Assembly (NCBI RefSeq): GCF_016743815.1
Contig: NZ_CP061035.1
Span: 3,852,663-3,916,662 of the forward strand
Source of the DNA: Sphingomonas aliaeris
Lineage (GTDB): Bacteria > Pseudomonadota > Alphaproteobacteria > Sphingomonadales > Sphingomonadaceae
Length of the DNA stretch: 64,000 nucleotides
Direction of reading: 5' to 3'
The notes beneath the pieces were generated by a model. It searched no databases, was not told the origin of the DNA, and saw only the letters and a list, made by a program, of their open reading frames with translations. Below, one piece after another: positions 7,687 to 16,611 of this stretch. Each line of letters opens with the position of its first letter. Position 1 is the first letter of the stretch. The position numbers and the translations under genes are program-made.

Positions 7687-8967
7687 ATGACGATGAGCAC
7701 CGCCCCACAGACCGGCCTGCCCCGCACGTCACGCCCGCCGTCGCTGGTGCTGGCGATGTTGCTGCTCGTCTACACGTTCAACTTTCTCGACCGGCAGATC
7801 CTGGGCATATTGGTCCAGCCGATCAAGGCGGACCTGGGGCTGACGGATACGCAACTGGGCGCGCTGGGCGGAATTGCCTTCGCCCTGCTCTATTCCACGC
7901 TGGCGATCCCTTTGGCGCTGATCGCCGACCGGACGAGCCGAAGCTGGGTGATCACCATATCGCTGACGGTGTGGAGCGGCTTCACCGCATTGTGCGGCAT
8001 AGCCACGAACTTCTGGCAACTGTTCGCCTTCCGCCTCGGCGTCGGCGTGGGCGAGGCCGGTGGCGTCGCGCCGTCCTATGCGTTGATCGCGGACTATTTT
8101 CCGCCGGAAAAGCGCGCGCGGGCGCTGGCCATCTATTCGCTCGGCATTCCGATCGGACTGGCGAGCGGCACGCTGCTTGGCGCGTATATCGCCAATCATG
8201 TCGACTGGCGTGCGGCGTTCCTGATCGTCGGGCTGGCGGGGATCATATTGGCCCCGATCTTCCGCCTGATCGTCAAGGACCCGGTGCGCCCCGTCGCGCC
8301 CAAGGGGCAGGCCCCGATATCGGCCGTGTTTGGCGTGCTCGCGAAGAAGCCGAGCTTCTGGCTGATGGCGTTCGCCGCGTCGATGAGTTCGATGGCGGGA
8401 TATGGCCTCGCATTCTGGGTGCCATCGGTGCTGATCCGCAGTTACGGGTTCGATCTGGCGACGACGTCCTATTTCTTCGGATCGTTGCTGCTGATCGGCG
8501 GCGTCGCGGGTGTCTTTCTCGGCGGGGTACTGGCCGACCGGATGGGAAAAACGGATCGCGGATTCTACGCGCGATTGCCGGCGCTTGCGTGGCTGATCAC
8601 CGCACCATTGTTCATCGCGGGATTCATGAGCCCGTCGCCGGCGGTCGCCTGGGCGTTCCTGCTGATCCCCAACGCGCTCAACATCCTGTGGCTGGGGCCG
8701 CTGGTCACCGCGGTCCAGCATCTGGTGCCACCACATATGCGCGCGACAGCCTCGGCCAGCTTCCTGTTCATCAACAATCTGATCGGACTGGGGCTTGGAT
8801 CGCTGGCCATGGGCAAGCTGTCCGACATCATGACGCCACAGTTCGGGAACGACGCCCTGCGCTATTCGGCGATAGCGGTCGTGTGCCTGTATTTCGTCGC
8901 GGCGTTGCTCGGTTTCCTCGCCGCGAAGCCGCTGCGCAGAGACTGGGTGGACGAGCCGGCGGCGTGA
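7687..8967 (+). CDS. MFS transporter (Spinster-like)
   Basis: 426 residues with about 12 membrane segments. The N-terminal YTFNFLDRQILGILVQPIK and the cytoplasmic loop ADRTSRSW are typical of the Spinster-like MFS branch common in sphingomonads. FRLGVGVGEAGGVAPSYALIADYF marks TM4-5. The C-terminus ends RRDWVDEPAA. Start 7687 (MTMS) gives the normal N-terminus; an alternative ATG is six bases later. The likely partner is the upstream TonB receptor, moving its substrate across the inner membrane. The substrate is not inferable from sequence. Confidence 0.88.
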   Translation: MTMSTAPQTGLPRTSRPPSLVLAMLLLVYTFNFLDRQILGILVQPIKADLGLTDTQLGALGGIAFALLYSTLAIPLALIADRTSRSWVITISLTVWSGFTALCGIATNFWQLFAFRLGVGVGEAGGVAPSYALIADYFPPEKRARALAIYSLGIPIGLASGTLLGAYIANHVDWRAAFLIVGLAGIILAPIFRLIVKDPVRPVAPKGQAPISAVFGVLAKKPSFWLMAFAASMSSMAGYGLAFWVPSVLIRSYGFDLATTSYFFGSLLLIGGVAGVFLGGVLADRMGKTDRGFYARLPALAWLITAPLFIAGFMSPSPAVAWAFLLIPNALNILWLGPLVTAVQHLVPPHMRATASASFLFINNLIGLGLGSLAMGKLSDIMTPQFGNDALRYSAIAVVCLYFVAALLGFLAAKPLRRDWVDEPAA

Positions 8968-9110
8968 CTGGCGCGCTGTCCGATGCGCTGAAGCACAGGT
9001 ATGGCGAAGCCTCGCTATGCGGCGATTATCGGGTCAGCCTGTACCTCGTCGCCGCCGTACTAGCGCTGCTGGCGGTCAAGCCGCGCGAGCGGGTGGGGCG
9101 AGGCGAATAG
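8968..9110 (+). pseudogene. Remnant of the C-terminus of a second MFS transporter
   Basis: Immediately after the intact MFS stop, the sequence encodes GALSDALKHRYGEASL, then, in shifting frames, RY-AAIIGSA and YLVAAVLALLAVKP. This parallels the end of the upstream transporter (GKLSDIMTPQFGNDALRYS... LYFVAALLGFLAAKPLRRDW). Only the last 45 or so residues survive and small indels break the frame. It is best explained as the leftover of a tandem paralogue after deletion. Some of the frame breaks could be sequencing errors. Confidence 0.6.
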
Positions 9111-9280
9111 CTGAGACTGGCCGGGTCGGGTGGATTTCCCCGTCCCCGTTCGTTTCGAGCGTAGTCGAGAAACATGCGCCGGGTGCTTTGGGCCGGTTTC
9201 TCGACTTCGCTCGAAACGAACGGTGGAGGGGTGAAGCGGGAATGGCGATCAATTGAAGTGACCGCGAACCTCGACCGCCT
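9111..9280. other. Intergenic stretch with a palindromic repeat
   Basis: Together with the decayed MFS tail this makes 313 bases without an intact gene. The only structure seen is the 78-bp inverted repeat at 9146-9223. Confidence 0.6.
9146..9223. repeat. TTTCGAGCG-type palindromic repeat, copy 2
   Basis: The left arm (9146-9173) begins CCGTTCGTTTCGAGCG and the right arm (9196-9223) is its reverse complement with one mismatch. The loop differs from copy 1 at 1876-1952. It lies between two convergent genes. Confidence 0.85.
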
Positions 9281-10852
9281 CTACCGCTCGCGCGTGGCGG
9301 CGAACTTCACCTTCGGGTAGCGATCGGAGACGTAGCCGACGTCCCAAGCGGTCTTCGCCATGTAGACGGGGTTGGCGTCGCGGTCCTTCGCCATGCTGGA
9401 GCGGTTGAGGTCCATGAACGCCTTGAGGTCCGCCGGATCCTCCGCCGAGACCCAGCGCGCAGTGTCGTAGGGAGCCATTTCGAGGCCGGCATCGACCTTG
9501 TATTCCGCGTCGAGCCGGGACAGCAGAACCTCCAACTGCAACTGTCCGACAACGCCGATGATCAGGTTGGATCCGATCTCCGGGTAGAAGACCTGGGTCA
9601 CGCCCTCTTCGGCCATGTCGTCCAGCGCCTTGCGCAACTGCTTGGTCTTGGTCGGGTCCTTCAATGCGACGCGGCGCAGGATTTCGGGTGCAAAATTGGG
9701 CAGGCCGGTAAAGCGCACGTCGGCGCGCTCGCTCATCGTGTCGCCCACCCGCAACGTGCCGTGGTTGGGGATGCCGATGATGTCGCCCGGAAACGCCTCG
9801 TCCGCGAGTTCGCGGTTCTGCGCGAAGAACAGGATCGGCGAATGGATCGCGATCGGCTTGCCGTGGCCGGTCGGGGTCAGCTTCATGCCGCGTTTGAACG
9901 TGCCCGAACATAGCCGCATGAACGCGATGCGATCGCGGTGATTGGGGTCCATGTTCGCCTGGACCTTGAAGATGAAGCCGGTGACGTCGGGGCGTTCCGG
10001 CGTGACGGCGGCGGGTTCGGCCGGCTGCGGGCGTGGACCGGGGGCATGCTGTCCCAGCGCCGCGATCAGTTCTGCGACCCCGAAATCCTTGAGCGCGGAG
10101 CCGAAATAGACGGGCGTCAGATCGCCTGCGCGATACGCCTCGACATCGAACGAGGCATAGCCGCCCATCGCCAGTTCGGATTCGTCCTTCAGCGTGGCGA
10201 GCCCGGCCGACGTGATCGTCGCGGCCAATTTCGGATCGTCCATTCCGTCGAACGGGATCGCGCGGCCCATGAACTCGCGGCTCGGCCCCTCGGGCTGGCT
10301 GAGGGTATTGGCGTGCAGATCGTACACGCCTTCGAAATCGCTGCCCATGCCCACCGGCCAGCTCATCGGGCAGACGTCCAGCTGGAGCATGTCGGCGATC
10401 TCGTCGAGCAGTTCGAACGGCGGGCGGCCCTCGCGATCGACCTTGTTGACGAAGGTGATGATCGGAACCGAGCGCAGGCGGCAGACCTCGAACAGCTTGC
10501 GCGTCTGCGCCTCGATACCGCGCGCGGCGTCGATCACCATGACCGCGGAATCGACCGCGGTCAGCGTGCGGTACGTATCCTCGCTGAAATCCTCGTGGCC
10601 CGGCGTGTCGAGCAGGTTGAAGGTCAGGCCGTCCTTCTCGAACGTCATGACCGAGGAAGTGACGGAGATTCCGCGCTGCTGCTCGATCTTCATCCAGTCG
10701 GAGCGGGCACGACGGTTCTGCCCGCGCGCCTTCACCTCGCCCGCGAGATGGATGGCGCCGCCGAAATAGAGCAGCTTTTCCGTGAGCGTGGTCTTGCCGG
10801 CGTCGGGATGCGAGATGATCGCGAAGGTGCGGCGGTCGGAGGTATGATTCAT
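9281..10852 (-). CDS. prfC: Peptide chain release factor 3
   Basis: 523 residues, close to the usual 527-530. GTPase motifs are intact: G1 SHPDAGKTTLTEKLL near residue 13, switch region RGISVTSSVM, G3 DTPGHEDFSEDTYR, and G4 NKVDRE. Domains 2 and 3 follow with GTFKRGMKLTPTG. RF3 recycles RF1/RF2 from the ribosome after peptide release. The start MNHTSDRRTFAIISHPDAG is the family N-terminus; the frame stays open upstream to 11173 only because it reads through intergenic repeats. It is flanked by repeat elements on both sides and is probably monocistronic. Confidence 0.95.
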   Translation of the reverse strand: MNHTSDRRTFAIISHPDAGKTTLTEKLLYFGGAIHLAGEVKARGQNRRARSDWMKIEQQRGISVTSSVMTFEKDGLTFNLLDTPGHEDFSEDTYRTLTAVDSAVMVIDAARGIEAQTRKLFEVCRLRSVPIITFVNKVDREGRPPFELLDEIADMLQLDVCPMSWPVGMGSDFEGVYDLHANTLSQPEGPSREFMGRAIPFDGMDDPKLAATITSAGLATLKDESELAMGGYASFDVEAYRAGDLTPVYFGSALKDFGVAELIAALGQHAPGPRPQPAEPAAVTPERPDVTGFIFKVQANMDPNHRDRIAFMRLCSGTFKRGMKLTPTGHGKPIAIHSPILFFAQNRELADEAFPGDIIGIPNHGTLRVGDTMSERADVRFTGLPNFAPEILRRVALKDPTKTKQLRKALDDMAEEGVTQVFYPEIGSNLIIGVVGQLQLEVLLSRLDAEYKVDAGLEMAPYDTARWVSAEDPADLKAFMDLNRSSMAKDRDANPVYMAKTAWDVGYVSDRYPKVKFAATRER

Positions 10853-10920
10853 CGCAGCGCCGTAGCTGGTGTGGGCGATTTGCTCAACTGGAGGCGGGCG
10901 GGGCGCAGCGCTGTCTTTTC

Positions 10921-11002
10921 TTCTCCGCGTCTCCGCGTGAATCATTCTACGATCGCGCGTGGGGAAGAATTGTTCACGCGGAGGCGCGGAGACGCGGAGA
11001 TA
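10921..11002. repeat. Palindromic repeat, TCTCCGCGTCTCCGCGTGAA type
   Basis: The left arm TTCTCCGCGTCTCCGCGTGA (10921-10940) is matched in inverted form by TTCACGCGGAGGCGCGGAGA onward (10973-11002) around a loop of about 30 bases. It resembles the element at 11255-11354 in design (alternating CGCG and short A/T-rich words) but not in exact sequence. Confidence 0.75.
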
Positions 11003-11065
11003 GAAGGTTTGTTCGCGCCGAGGCGCTGGGGGCGCAGAGGGTGATCGGCGTGGAAGGCCGATCTT

Positions 11066-11168
11066 CTCCCCTCCCTGGAAGGGAGGGGACGGGGGTGGGT
11101 GGGCCTGAGGCGCGCATTCCGTTTCCACGAGACCGACCCACCCCCAGCCCCTCCCTTCCAGGGAGGGG
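11066..11168. repeat. Palindromic repeat, CTCCCTGGAAGGGAGGGG type
   Basis: CTCCCCTCCCTGGAAGGGAG (from 11066) is itself a hairpin and recurs inverted at 11148-11168 (CCCCTCCCTTCCAGGGAGGG). GGGGGTGGGTGGG and CCCACCCCCAGCC pair further inside, giving a nested cruciform-like structure of about 100 bp. Confidence 0.75.
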
Positions 11169-11254
11169 AGCAAGAAGGAGAGCGCCTCCCTTTCAGGGAC
11201 AGAGTTAGAAGGGGGCGCCCATTCAAGGCGGCGGGGCGGCAGTTCGTTCTTTAT

Positions 11255-11354
11255 TCTCCTTCGCGTCTTCGCGCCTTCGCGTGAACATTCTTTCGAAGCG
11301 GGGGAGCGCTTGAAGAGTGGTTCACGCGAAGGCGCGAAGACGCGAAGATAGGAG
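11255..11354. repeat. Palindromic repeat, TTCGCGTCTTCGCGCCTTCG type
   Basis: The left arm (11255-11287) begins TCTCCTTCGCGTCTTCGCG and the right arm (11321-11354) is its near-exact inverse, ending AAGACGCGAAGATAGGAGA. The stem is about 30 bp around a 33-base centre. Confidence 0.75.
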
Positions 11355-11397
11355 ATGGTTTTTGCGCTGCGCGCTGAAGGCCGTGGCGGCGCTTGCC

Positions 11398-12273
11398 TCA
11401 GGTGGTCAGCGTGACGCTCATCGTGATGATCTTTTCGCCGCCGACGGGGATTTCGAACACGCCCGGCTTGTCGCGGAAGTCGCCGGCATAGCCTTGCGGG
11501 TCGGCGATGCCGTGCCAGGGTTCGATGCAGACATAGGCGGCGCCGGGCTTGGTCCAGATGCCGAGTTGCGGTGTGTCGGGGAACGTGATGTCGAGCACGG
11601 GTGCGCCGAATGCGCCGTAGGTGACCTTGTCCGATGCGACCGGATCCCAGATCAGCGCATCGTCGGTGAACAGATCGTCACGCAGGCGCAGCGCGCGACC
11701 GTCCAGCGGCGTGGGGCGGTCGTTCGGCGTGATCGTACCGTCCTTCGCGAGCGTTTTCAGCGCGGCCGGTTCCTGCCGCGCGAACAGGATGCGATGCGCC
11801 TCGCGCGGTTCGCCGTAGGGCAGCGGCCAGGCGAAGGCGGGGTGGAAGCCGAAGCTGGCGGGCATCGGGGTTTCGCCGCGATTCTCGATCCGCGCGGTGA
11901 TCGTCAGCGTTGCGTCCTCAAGGACGTAGGTGACATCTAGCGCGAAGGCGAAGGGGTAGCTTTTGCGGGTATCCTCGCTGTCCGTGAGACGGAAGGTCAC
12001 GCGGTCGTCGCGATGCTCGATCGCTTCGAAGTCGCTGAGGCGTGCGAAGCCGTGCTTCTTCATCCTGTGGCTGGCGCCGTCGACGCGCAGCGTATCACCC
12101 GCGAGCGCGCCGACGATCGGGAACAGGATCGGCGCGTGACCGGTCCAGAAGGCCGGATCGGCGTTGGTCATCAATTCCCGCCCGTCGCGATCGCGAAGCG
12201 ACGTGAGTTCCGCGCCGACATGGTTGATGCCGGCGCTGAGTTTCGGCGAGCGAATGACGACGAGTTCAACCAC
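11398..12273 (-). CDS. Aldose 1-epimerase family protein
   Basis: 291 residues of the galactose-mutarotase fold (YihR/LacX-like branch). Visible signatures are NADPAFWTGHAPILFPIVG near the N-terminus, KKHGFARLSDF with the catalytic-type His, FGFHPAFAWPL and CIEPWHGIADP. It would interconvert sugar anomers. The start is a GTG at 12273 whose codon overlaps the pheT stop (GTGGTTGA, 8 bases shared), implying translational coupling to pheT; an upstream ATG at 12321 lies inside pheT. No sugar pathway genes are adjacent, so the substrate is unknown. Confidence 0.85.
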   Translation of the reverse strand: MVELVVIRSPKLSAGINHVGAELTSLRDRDGRELMTNADPAFWTGHAPILFPIVGALAGDTLRVDGASHRMKKHGFARLSDFEAIEHRDDRVTFRLTDSEDTRKSYPFAFALDVTYVLEDATLTITARIENRGETPMPASFGFHPAFAWPLPYGEPREAHRILFARQEPAALKTLAKDGTITPNDRPTPLDGRALRLRDDLFTDDALIWDPVASDKVTYGAFGAPVLDITFPDTPQLGIWTKPGAAYVCIEPWHGIADPQGYAGDFRDKPGVFEIPVGGEKIITMSVTLTT

Positions 12274-14629
12274 GAAGCGTCGCCCCCAGCTTTGCCGCCG
12301 CAGCGACGACCTTGTCGGCAATCGCCTTCAATTCTTCGTCGGTAAAGCTTTTCGTGGTGGGTTGCAGCGTGATCTCGACCGCGAGGCTTTTCCTGCCATC
12401 CTCCATCCCTGCGCCGGTGAAGACGTCGAACAGGCGGGCCGCGACGATGCTGGCCTTGTCCGCGCCCTTCATCGCGCGGACGAGCGTGTCGGCGGCGAGA
12501 TCGGCGGGGACGAGGAAGGCGAAGTCGCGCGTCACGGCCTGCAACGCGGGGGGCGTATAGGCCGCGCGCATAAAGCCGGTGCTGCGTTTGGCGGGGAGAG
12601 CGTCGAGATACAGTTCGACTGCGGCGGCCGGGCCGTCGAGGTCGAACGCCTTGAGGACGCTGGGGTGGACCATGCCGAACGCCGCGAGCACGGTCTTGGG
12701 ACCGAGGCGCAGCGTGCCGGACTGGCCGGGATGCCAGGCGTCGCCAGCTTCGCCCATCACTTGCAGGTTCTCGACCGGCGCACCGGCGGCGGCGAGCAGG
12801 GCGATCGCTTCCGCCTTGGCGTCGAACGCGTCGAAGCCGACCGCCTTACCGCCGCGCCAGCCGCGCGGGCGCGACGATCCGGCGAGGACGACGCCCAGGG
12901 TCGGGCGTTCCTTGTCGGACAGGTAGCGGCGGCCGATCTCGAACAGGCGGACGCTGGTTTGGCCGCGCTTGAGGTTGCGTTCGGCAGCGGACAGCAGGCC
13001 GGGCAGCAGCGACGGCCGCATGACCTTCAGTTCCTCGCTGATCGGATTGGCGAGCGTCCAGGCGCCACCACCGAACGGCGCGGCCTGCGCGTCGGACAGG
13101 AAGCTCCACGTCACCGCTTCGTCCAGTCCGCGCGCGGCGGCGGCGCGGCGGGCGCGGCGTTCCAGTTTCTGGTCGGGCGTGGCGGTGGGCTTCGCGACGC
13201 CGGGCGTGCGGGGCAGGGCGACCGAGGGCACCTTGTCGATGCCTTCGATGCGGATGACTTCCTCGACCAGATCGGCTGGGCCGTCCACATCGCGGCGCCA
13301 TGTGGGGACGGTGACGGACCAGCCGGCATCGACCGCGAAGCCGAGGCTTTCGAGGATCTCGCGCTGGCGATCGGCGGCGATGGCGAGGCCGCCGAGGGTT
13401 TCGGCGCGGCCCGGATCATAGGCGATCGTGCGCTGTGCGGTCGGCGGCGTGCCGGCGCGGGTGACCTCGCTCGCCTGTCCGCCGCAGATGTCGAGCACGA
13501 GGCGCGTCGCGATGGCGAGCCCGTCGTCGAGGAAGGCGGGATCGACGCCGCGTTCGAAGCGCTGGCGCGCGTCGCTGGTCAGCGCCAGTTTCTGGCCGGT
13601 GCGCGCGATATGGTCGGGGTCGAAGAAGGCGCATTCGATCAGCACGTCGGTGGTCGTGTCGGACACGCCCGAATCCTCGCCGCCCATGATGCCGCCGATG
13701 TCGTGGACATGCGTATCGTCGGCGATGACGGTCATGCCCGCATCCAGCGTGTACGTCTTGCCGTTGAGCGCGAGCACTTGTTCGCCCACGGCCGCCTTGC
13801 GCGCGACGAGGCCGCCGGTCAGCTTGGCGCGGTCGTAGACGTGAAGCGGGCGGCCGAGGTCGATCATCACGTAATTGGTGATGTCGACCAGCGCGGAGAT
13901 CGGCTTCTGGCCAATCGCGGTGAGGCGCCGGCGCATCCAGTCCGGGGCGGTGCCGTTCGTCACGCCGGCGACGGTCTGCCCGTAGAAAGCGGGGCAGCCT
14001 TGCGGATCGTCGGTGCGGACGTCGGGGCCTGCGCCCTGCCCCGCGACCGGCTCCACGGCGAGCGGCTTCAGCGTACCGATGCCGGTGGCGGCGAGATCTC
14101 GCGCGATGCCGCGGACGCCCATGCAATCCTGCTTGTTGGGGGTGATGCTGACGTCGATCACCGGATCGTTGAGGCCGGCATAATCAGGATAGGCGGTGCC
14201 CACGGGCGCGTCTTCGGGCAGTTCGATGATGCCGTCATGGTCCTCGCCCAGCTCCAGTTCGCGCGTCGAACACATCATGCCGTTCGACACCACGCCGCGG
14301 ATCTCGGCGACCTTCAGCGTGATGTCGCTGCCGGGGACATAGGCTCCAGGGGCACCGAACACGCCGACCAGCCCGGCGCGCGCATTGGGTGCGCCGCAGA
14401 CGACCTGCATCGGACCGTCACCGGCATCGACGGACAGGACCTGCAGCTTGTCCGCCTGCGGATGGCGTTCGGCGGTGAGGACTTTGGCGACCTTGAATGC
14501 GGCAAGTTTTTCGCCGGGATTCTCGACGCCTTCGACCTCGAGGCCGATGCGCGTGAGCGTCTCGACGATCTCATCGAGCGAGGCGGTCGTGTCGAGATGC
14601 TGGCGGAGCCAGTCGAGGGTGAACTTCAT
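12266..14629 (-). CDS. pheT: Phenylalanine-tRNA ligase beta subunit
   Basis: 787 residues, the expected size. The N-terminus [20 protein letters not shown] is canonical. A tRNA-binding OB domain ([20 protein letters not shown], near residues 43-62), the B3/B4 editing domain, B5, the catalytic-like core and the C-terminal anticodon-binding ferredoxin fold ([20 protein letters not shown]) follow in order. Together with PheS it forms the alpha2-beta2 enzyme that charges tRNA-Phe. Its ATG overlaps the pheS stop (ATGA), so it is co-translated with pheS, and the epimerase gene follows with an 8-base overlap. Confidence 0.96.
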   Translation of the reverse strand: MKFTLDWLRQHLDTTASLDEIVETLTRIGLEVEGVENPGEKLAAFKVAKVLTAERHPQADKLQVLSVDAGDGPMQVVCGAPNARAGLVGVFGAPGAYVPGSDITLKVAEIRGVVSNGMMCSTRELELGEDHDGIIELPEDAPVGTAYPDYAGLNDPVIDVSITPNKQDCMGVRGIARDLAATGIGTLKPLAVEPVAGQGAGPDVRTDDPQGCPAFYGQTVAGVTNGTAPDWMRRRLTAIGQKPISALVDITNYVMIDLGRPLHVYDRAKLTGGLVARKAAVGEQVLALNGKTYTLDAGMTVIADDTHVHDIGGIMGGEDSGVSDTTTDVLIECAFFDPDHIARTGQKLALTSDARQRFERGVDPAFLDDGLAIATRLVLDICGGQASEVTRAGTPPTAQRTIAYDPGRAETLGGLAIAADRQREILESLGFAVDAGWSVTVPTWRRDVDGPADLVEEVIRIEGIDKVPSVALPRTPGVAKPTATPDQKLERRARRAAAARGLDEAVTWSFLSDAQAAPFGGGAWTLANPISEELKVMRPSLLPGLLSAAERNLKRGQTSVRLFEIGRRYLSDKERPTLGVVLAGSSRPRGWRGGKAVGFDAFDAKAEAIALLAAAGAPVENLQVMGEAGDAWHPGQSGTLRLGPKTVLAAFGMVHPSVLKAFDLDGPAAAVELYLDALPAKRSTGFMRAAYTPPALQAVTRDFAFLVPADLAADTLVRAMKGADKASIVAARLFDVFTGAGMEDGRKSLAVEITLQPTTKSFTDEELKAIADKVVAAAAKLGATLRG

Positions 14630-15735
14630 GCGCCGACTCCGCCGGACAAAGTGGGGACGTCGAGCGCGGAGAAGCCGTAATGCTTCAGCCAGCGGACGTC
14701 GCTTTCGAACACCGGCCGCAGATCGTCGATGCCGTATTTGAGCATGGCGAGGCGATCGATGCCGCAGCCGAAGGCGAAACCCTGCCATTCGTCGGGGTCC
14801 AGGCTGCACGCCTCGATCACCTTGCGGTGGACCATGCCGGAGCCGAGGACTTCCATCCAGCCGTCGCTGCCGCCGATCACGCGCTTGCCCTTTTCGAGGC
14901 TGAAGCCGACATCGACCTCCGCCGAGGGTTCGGTGAACGGGAAGTAGCTGGGGCGCAGGCGCAGGACGACGTCGTCGCGTTCGAAAAAGGCGCGCAGGAA
15001 GGTTTCCAGCGTCCATTTGAGATGACCGAGCGTGATCCCCTTGTCGATCACCAGCCCCTCGATCTGGTGGAACATCGGCGTGTGCGTCGCATCCCAGTCG
15101 GAACGATAGACGCGACCGGGCGCGATGATGCGGATCGGTTCGCCGGCCTTCTGCGTGCGGTTCGCGATCTCGACCATCGTGCGGATCTGGACGGGCGACG
15201 TGTGCGTGCGGAGGACCATCGGCGGTTCGTGCTCGCCCGCAAGATAGAAGGTGTCCTGCATCGCGCGCGCGGGGTGCGTTTCGGGAATGTTGAGCGCGCT
15301 GAAATTGTGCCAGTCGTCCTCGATCTCCGGACCCGTGGCGACCGCGAAGCCGAGATCGGCGAAGATTTCCGCGAGTTCGTCCATCACCTGGCTGACCGGG
15401 TGGATCGTGCCGGTCGGCGCGACATCGGCGGGCAGCGTCATGTCCAGCGTCTCGCGCGCCAGCCGGGCGTCGAGATCGGCGCGTTCCAGCATCGCCTTGC
15501 GGGTCGCGATCGCCGTCGTCACGGCCTCGCGCAGGCCCTGGATCCGTGGACCTTCGACCAGCCGCTGTTCGGGCGACATGCCGCCGAGCGTCTTGAGCAA
15601 GGCGGTCACCGTGCCTGCCTTGCCAAGCGCATGCACACGGCACGCTTCGAGCGCGTCGAGTCCGCTTGCGACATCGATCGCGGCGAGGAGATCGGTCTTC
15701 ATCTGGTCGATATCGGTCGATTGATCGGGGGTCAC
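14626..15735 (-). CDS. pheS: Phenylalanine-tRNA ligase alpha subunit
   Basis: 369 residues. The N-terminal coiled-coil is followed by the class II synthetase core with motif 2 ([13 protein letters not shown] near residues 165-180 and [26 protein letters not shown]) and motif 3 ([18 protein letters not shown]). It catalyses Phe activation and transfer with PheT. The start is a GTG at 15735. A 3' ATGA overlap couples it to pheT. Its upstream flank is unusual: the conserved rplT-pheS neighbourhood is interrupted by a GIY-YIG gene inside inverted repeats whose stop codon is only 11 bases away. Confidence 0.96.
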   Translation of the reverse strand: MTPDQSTDIDQMKTDLLAAIDVASGLDALEACRVHALGKAGTVTALLKTLGGMSPEQRLVEGPRIQGLREAVTTAIATRKAMLERADLDARLARETLDMTLPADVAPTGTIHPVSQVMDELAEIFADLGFAVATGPEIEDDWHNFSALNIPETHPARAMQDTFYLAGEHEPPMVLRTHTSPVQIRTMVEIANRTQKAGEPIRIIAPGRVYRSDWDATHTPMFHQIEGLVIDKGITLGHLKWTLETFLRAFFERDDVVLRLRPSYFPFTEPSAEVDVGFSLEKGKRVIGGSDGWMEVLGSGMVHRKVIEACSLDPDEWQGFAFGCGIDRLAMLKYGIDDLRPVFESDVRWLKHYGFSALDVPTLSGGVGA

Positions 15736-15743
15736 TGACTACT

Positions 15744-16151
15744 CCGTCATCCCCGCGAAGGCGGGGATCCATAATGTGTGTCGTCGCGTCGAGACGCTGG
15801 CGCTGCCACGGGCGGCAATCCCAGGCCTATCGCAAGATCCGCCCAGTGCGGGTTGTTCGTCTCGATCAGATTGGCTTTCCAGTCGCGATTCCATTTCTTG
15901 ATCTGCTTTTCGCGGAGGATCGCTGCCTCCATCGTATCTGCCATGTCGAACCAGACCAGATGCTTCACGCCGTAGCGAGAGGTAAAGCCCTTGATCAAGC
16001 CTTCGCGGTGCTGGGCTAGCCGTGCGAGCAGGTTCGACGTCACCCCGGTATAGATCGTTACGTGCTTGCCGCTTGCGAGCATGTAGACGCACGGTTCGCG
16101 ATCCATCGGCCTGCCCTCTGGTATGGATTCCCGCCTTCGCGGGAATGACGG
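15744..16151. mobile_element. Candidate repeat-bounded GIY-YIG unit
   Basis: The 29-bp ends are inverted relative to each other: CCGTCATCCCCGCGAAGGCG (15744 onward, to 15772) and CGCCTTCGCGGGAATGACGG (ending 16151). Each end is also an internal hairpin (CCCCGC-GAAG-GCGGGG; CCCGC-CTTC-GCGGG). The enclosed 350 bases consist almost wholly of one GIY-YIG gene whose stop codon lies inside the left repeat. The unit sits between rplT and pheS, which are usually adjacent in this group. Its mobility is inferred. Confidence 0.55.
15747..16106 (-). CDS. GIY-YIG nuclease family protein
   Basis: 119 residues, single-domain (UPF0213/YhbQ-like). Residues CVYMLASGKHVTIYTGVTSN contain the GIY...YIG pair in the variant form VYML...IYTG, followed by the conserved Arg in LLARLAQHR and Glu in AAILREKQIKKW. 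The final residues THYGSPPSRG are encoded by the flanking repeat. The start MDREPCVYML is supported by GAGG about 10 bases upstream; the longer frame reads into the right-hand repeat. Such small GIY-YIG proteins are common next to CCCGCG-AAG-CGGG repeats in proteobacteria; their substrate is not established. Confidence 0.85.
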   Translation of the reverse strand: MDREPCVYMLASGKHVTIYTGVTSNLLARLAQHREGLIKGFTSRYGVKHLVWFDMADTMEAAILREKQIKKWNRDWKANLIETNNPHWADLAIGLGLPPVAAPASRRDDTHYGSPPSRG

Positions 16152-16170
16152 ATAGAGTAGCATGAATCCA

Positions 16171-16206
16171 AAAGAAGGGGCGCCGGTGGAGAACCACCGA
16201 CGCCCC
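16171..16206 (-). terminator. rplT: Rho-independent terminator after rplT
   Basis: GGGGCGCCGGTGG (16177-16189) pairs with CCACCGACGCCCC (16194-16206), a 13-bp stem with one mismatch and a 4-base AGAA loop. On the minus strand it is followed by a T-rich TTCTTTT. It lies 26 bases past the rplT stop and separates the ribosomal genes from the GIY-YIG/pheST block. Confidence 0.8.
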
Positions 16207-16232
16207 GAATCTCATACTCGCGTCAGGTCGCC

Positions 16233-16598
16233 TCAAGCGGCCTGGGGCAGAGCCGCCTTCGCCTGCGCGATGATGGCGCTAAACGCGGCACCCTCGTGCA
16301 TTGCGATGTCGGCCAGAACCTTTCTGTCCAGTTCGACACCGGCCAGTTTCAGGCCGTGCATGAACTGCGAATAGGTCAGGCCTTCGGCGCGGACGCCGGC
16401 GTTGATGCGCTGGATCCACAGGCCGCGGAACGTGCGCTTCTTAACCTTACGGTCGCGATAAGCGTACTGGCCGGCCTTTTCGACCGCCTGACGGGCGATG
16501 CGGATGGTGTTCTTGCGACGGCCATAATAGCCCTTCGCCGCACCGAGAATCTTCTTGTGCTTGGCGTGGGTGGTAACACCCCGTTTTACGCGTGCCAT
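16233..16598 (-). CDS. rplT: 50S ribosomal protein L20
   Basis: 121 residues, the standard length. [39 protein letters not shown] is the typical basic N-terminal tail, and [40 protein letters not shown] is the conserved globular part. L20 binds 23S rRNA and is needed early in large-subunit assembly. It is 13 bases downstream of rpmI in one operon; infC, the usual first gene of this operon, is absent from the window. Confidence 0.97.
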   Translation of the reverse strand: MARVKRGVTTHAKHKKILGAAKGYYGRRKNTIRIARQAVEKAGQYAYRDRKVKKRTFRGLWIQRINAGVRAEGLTYSQFMHGLKLAGVELDRKVLADIAMHEGAAFSAIIAQAKAALPQAA

Positions 16599-16611
16599 GT
16601 CCTATATCCCC

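Larger units (their letters stand above)
10853..11397. other. 545-bp intergenic field of palindromic repeats
   Basis: No gene is seen. Three different inverted-repeat elements follow one another (10921-11002, 11066-11168, 11255-11354), separated by short unique sequence. Open frames crossing the stretch are compositional artefacts of the repeats. Confidence 0.75.

Noticed and set aside
10853..11173. N-terminal extension of prfC
   Set aside because: The frame remains open only through palindromic repeats. RF3 proteins start at MNHTSDRR-like residues near 10852.
10853..11397. CRISPR array
   Set aside because: The repeats are inverted, of different sequences and not regularly spaced; no cas genes are present in the window.
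12164..14680. 838-residue open frame antisense to pheT
   Set aside because: Shadow of pheT. PheT on the minus strand is a complete, recognised protein with correct overlaps to pheS and the epimerase.
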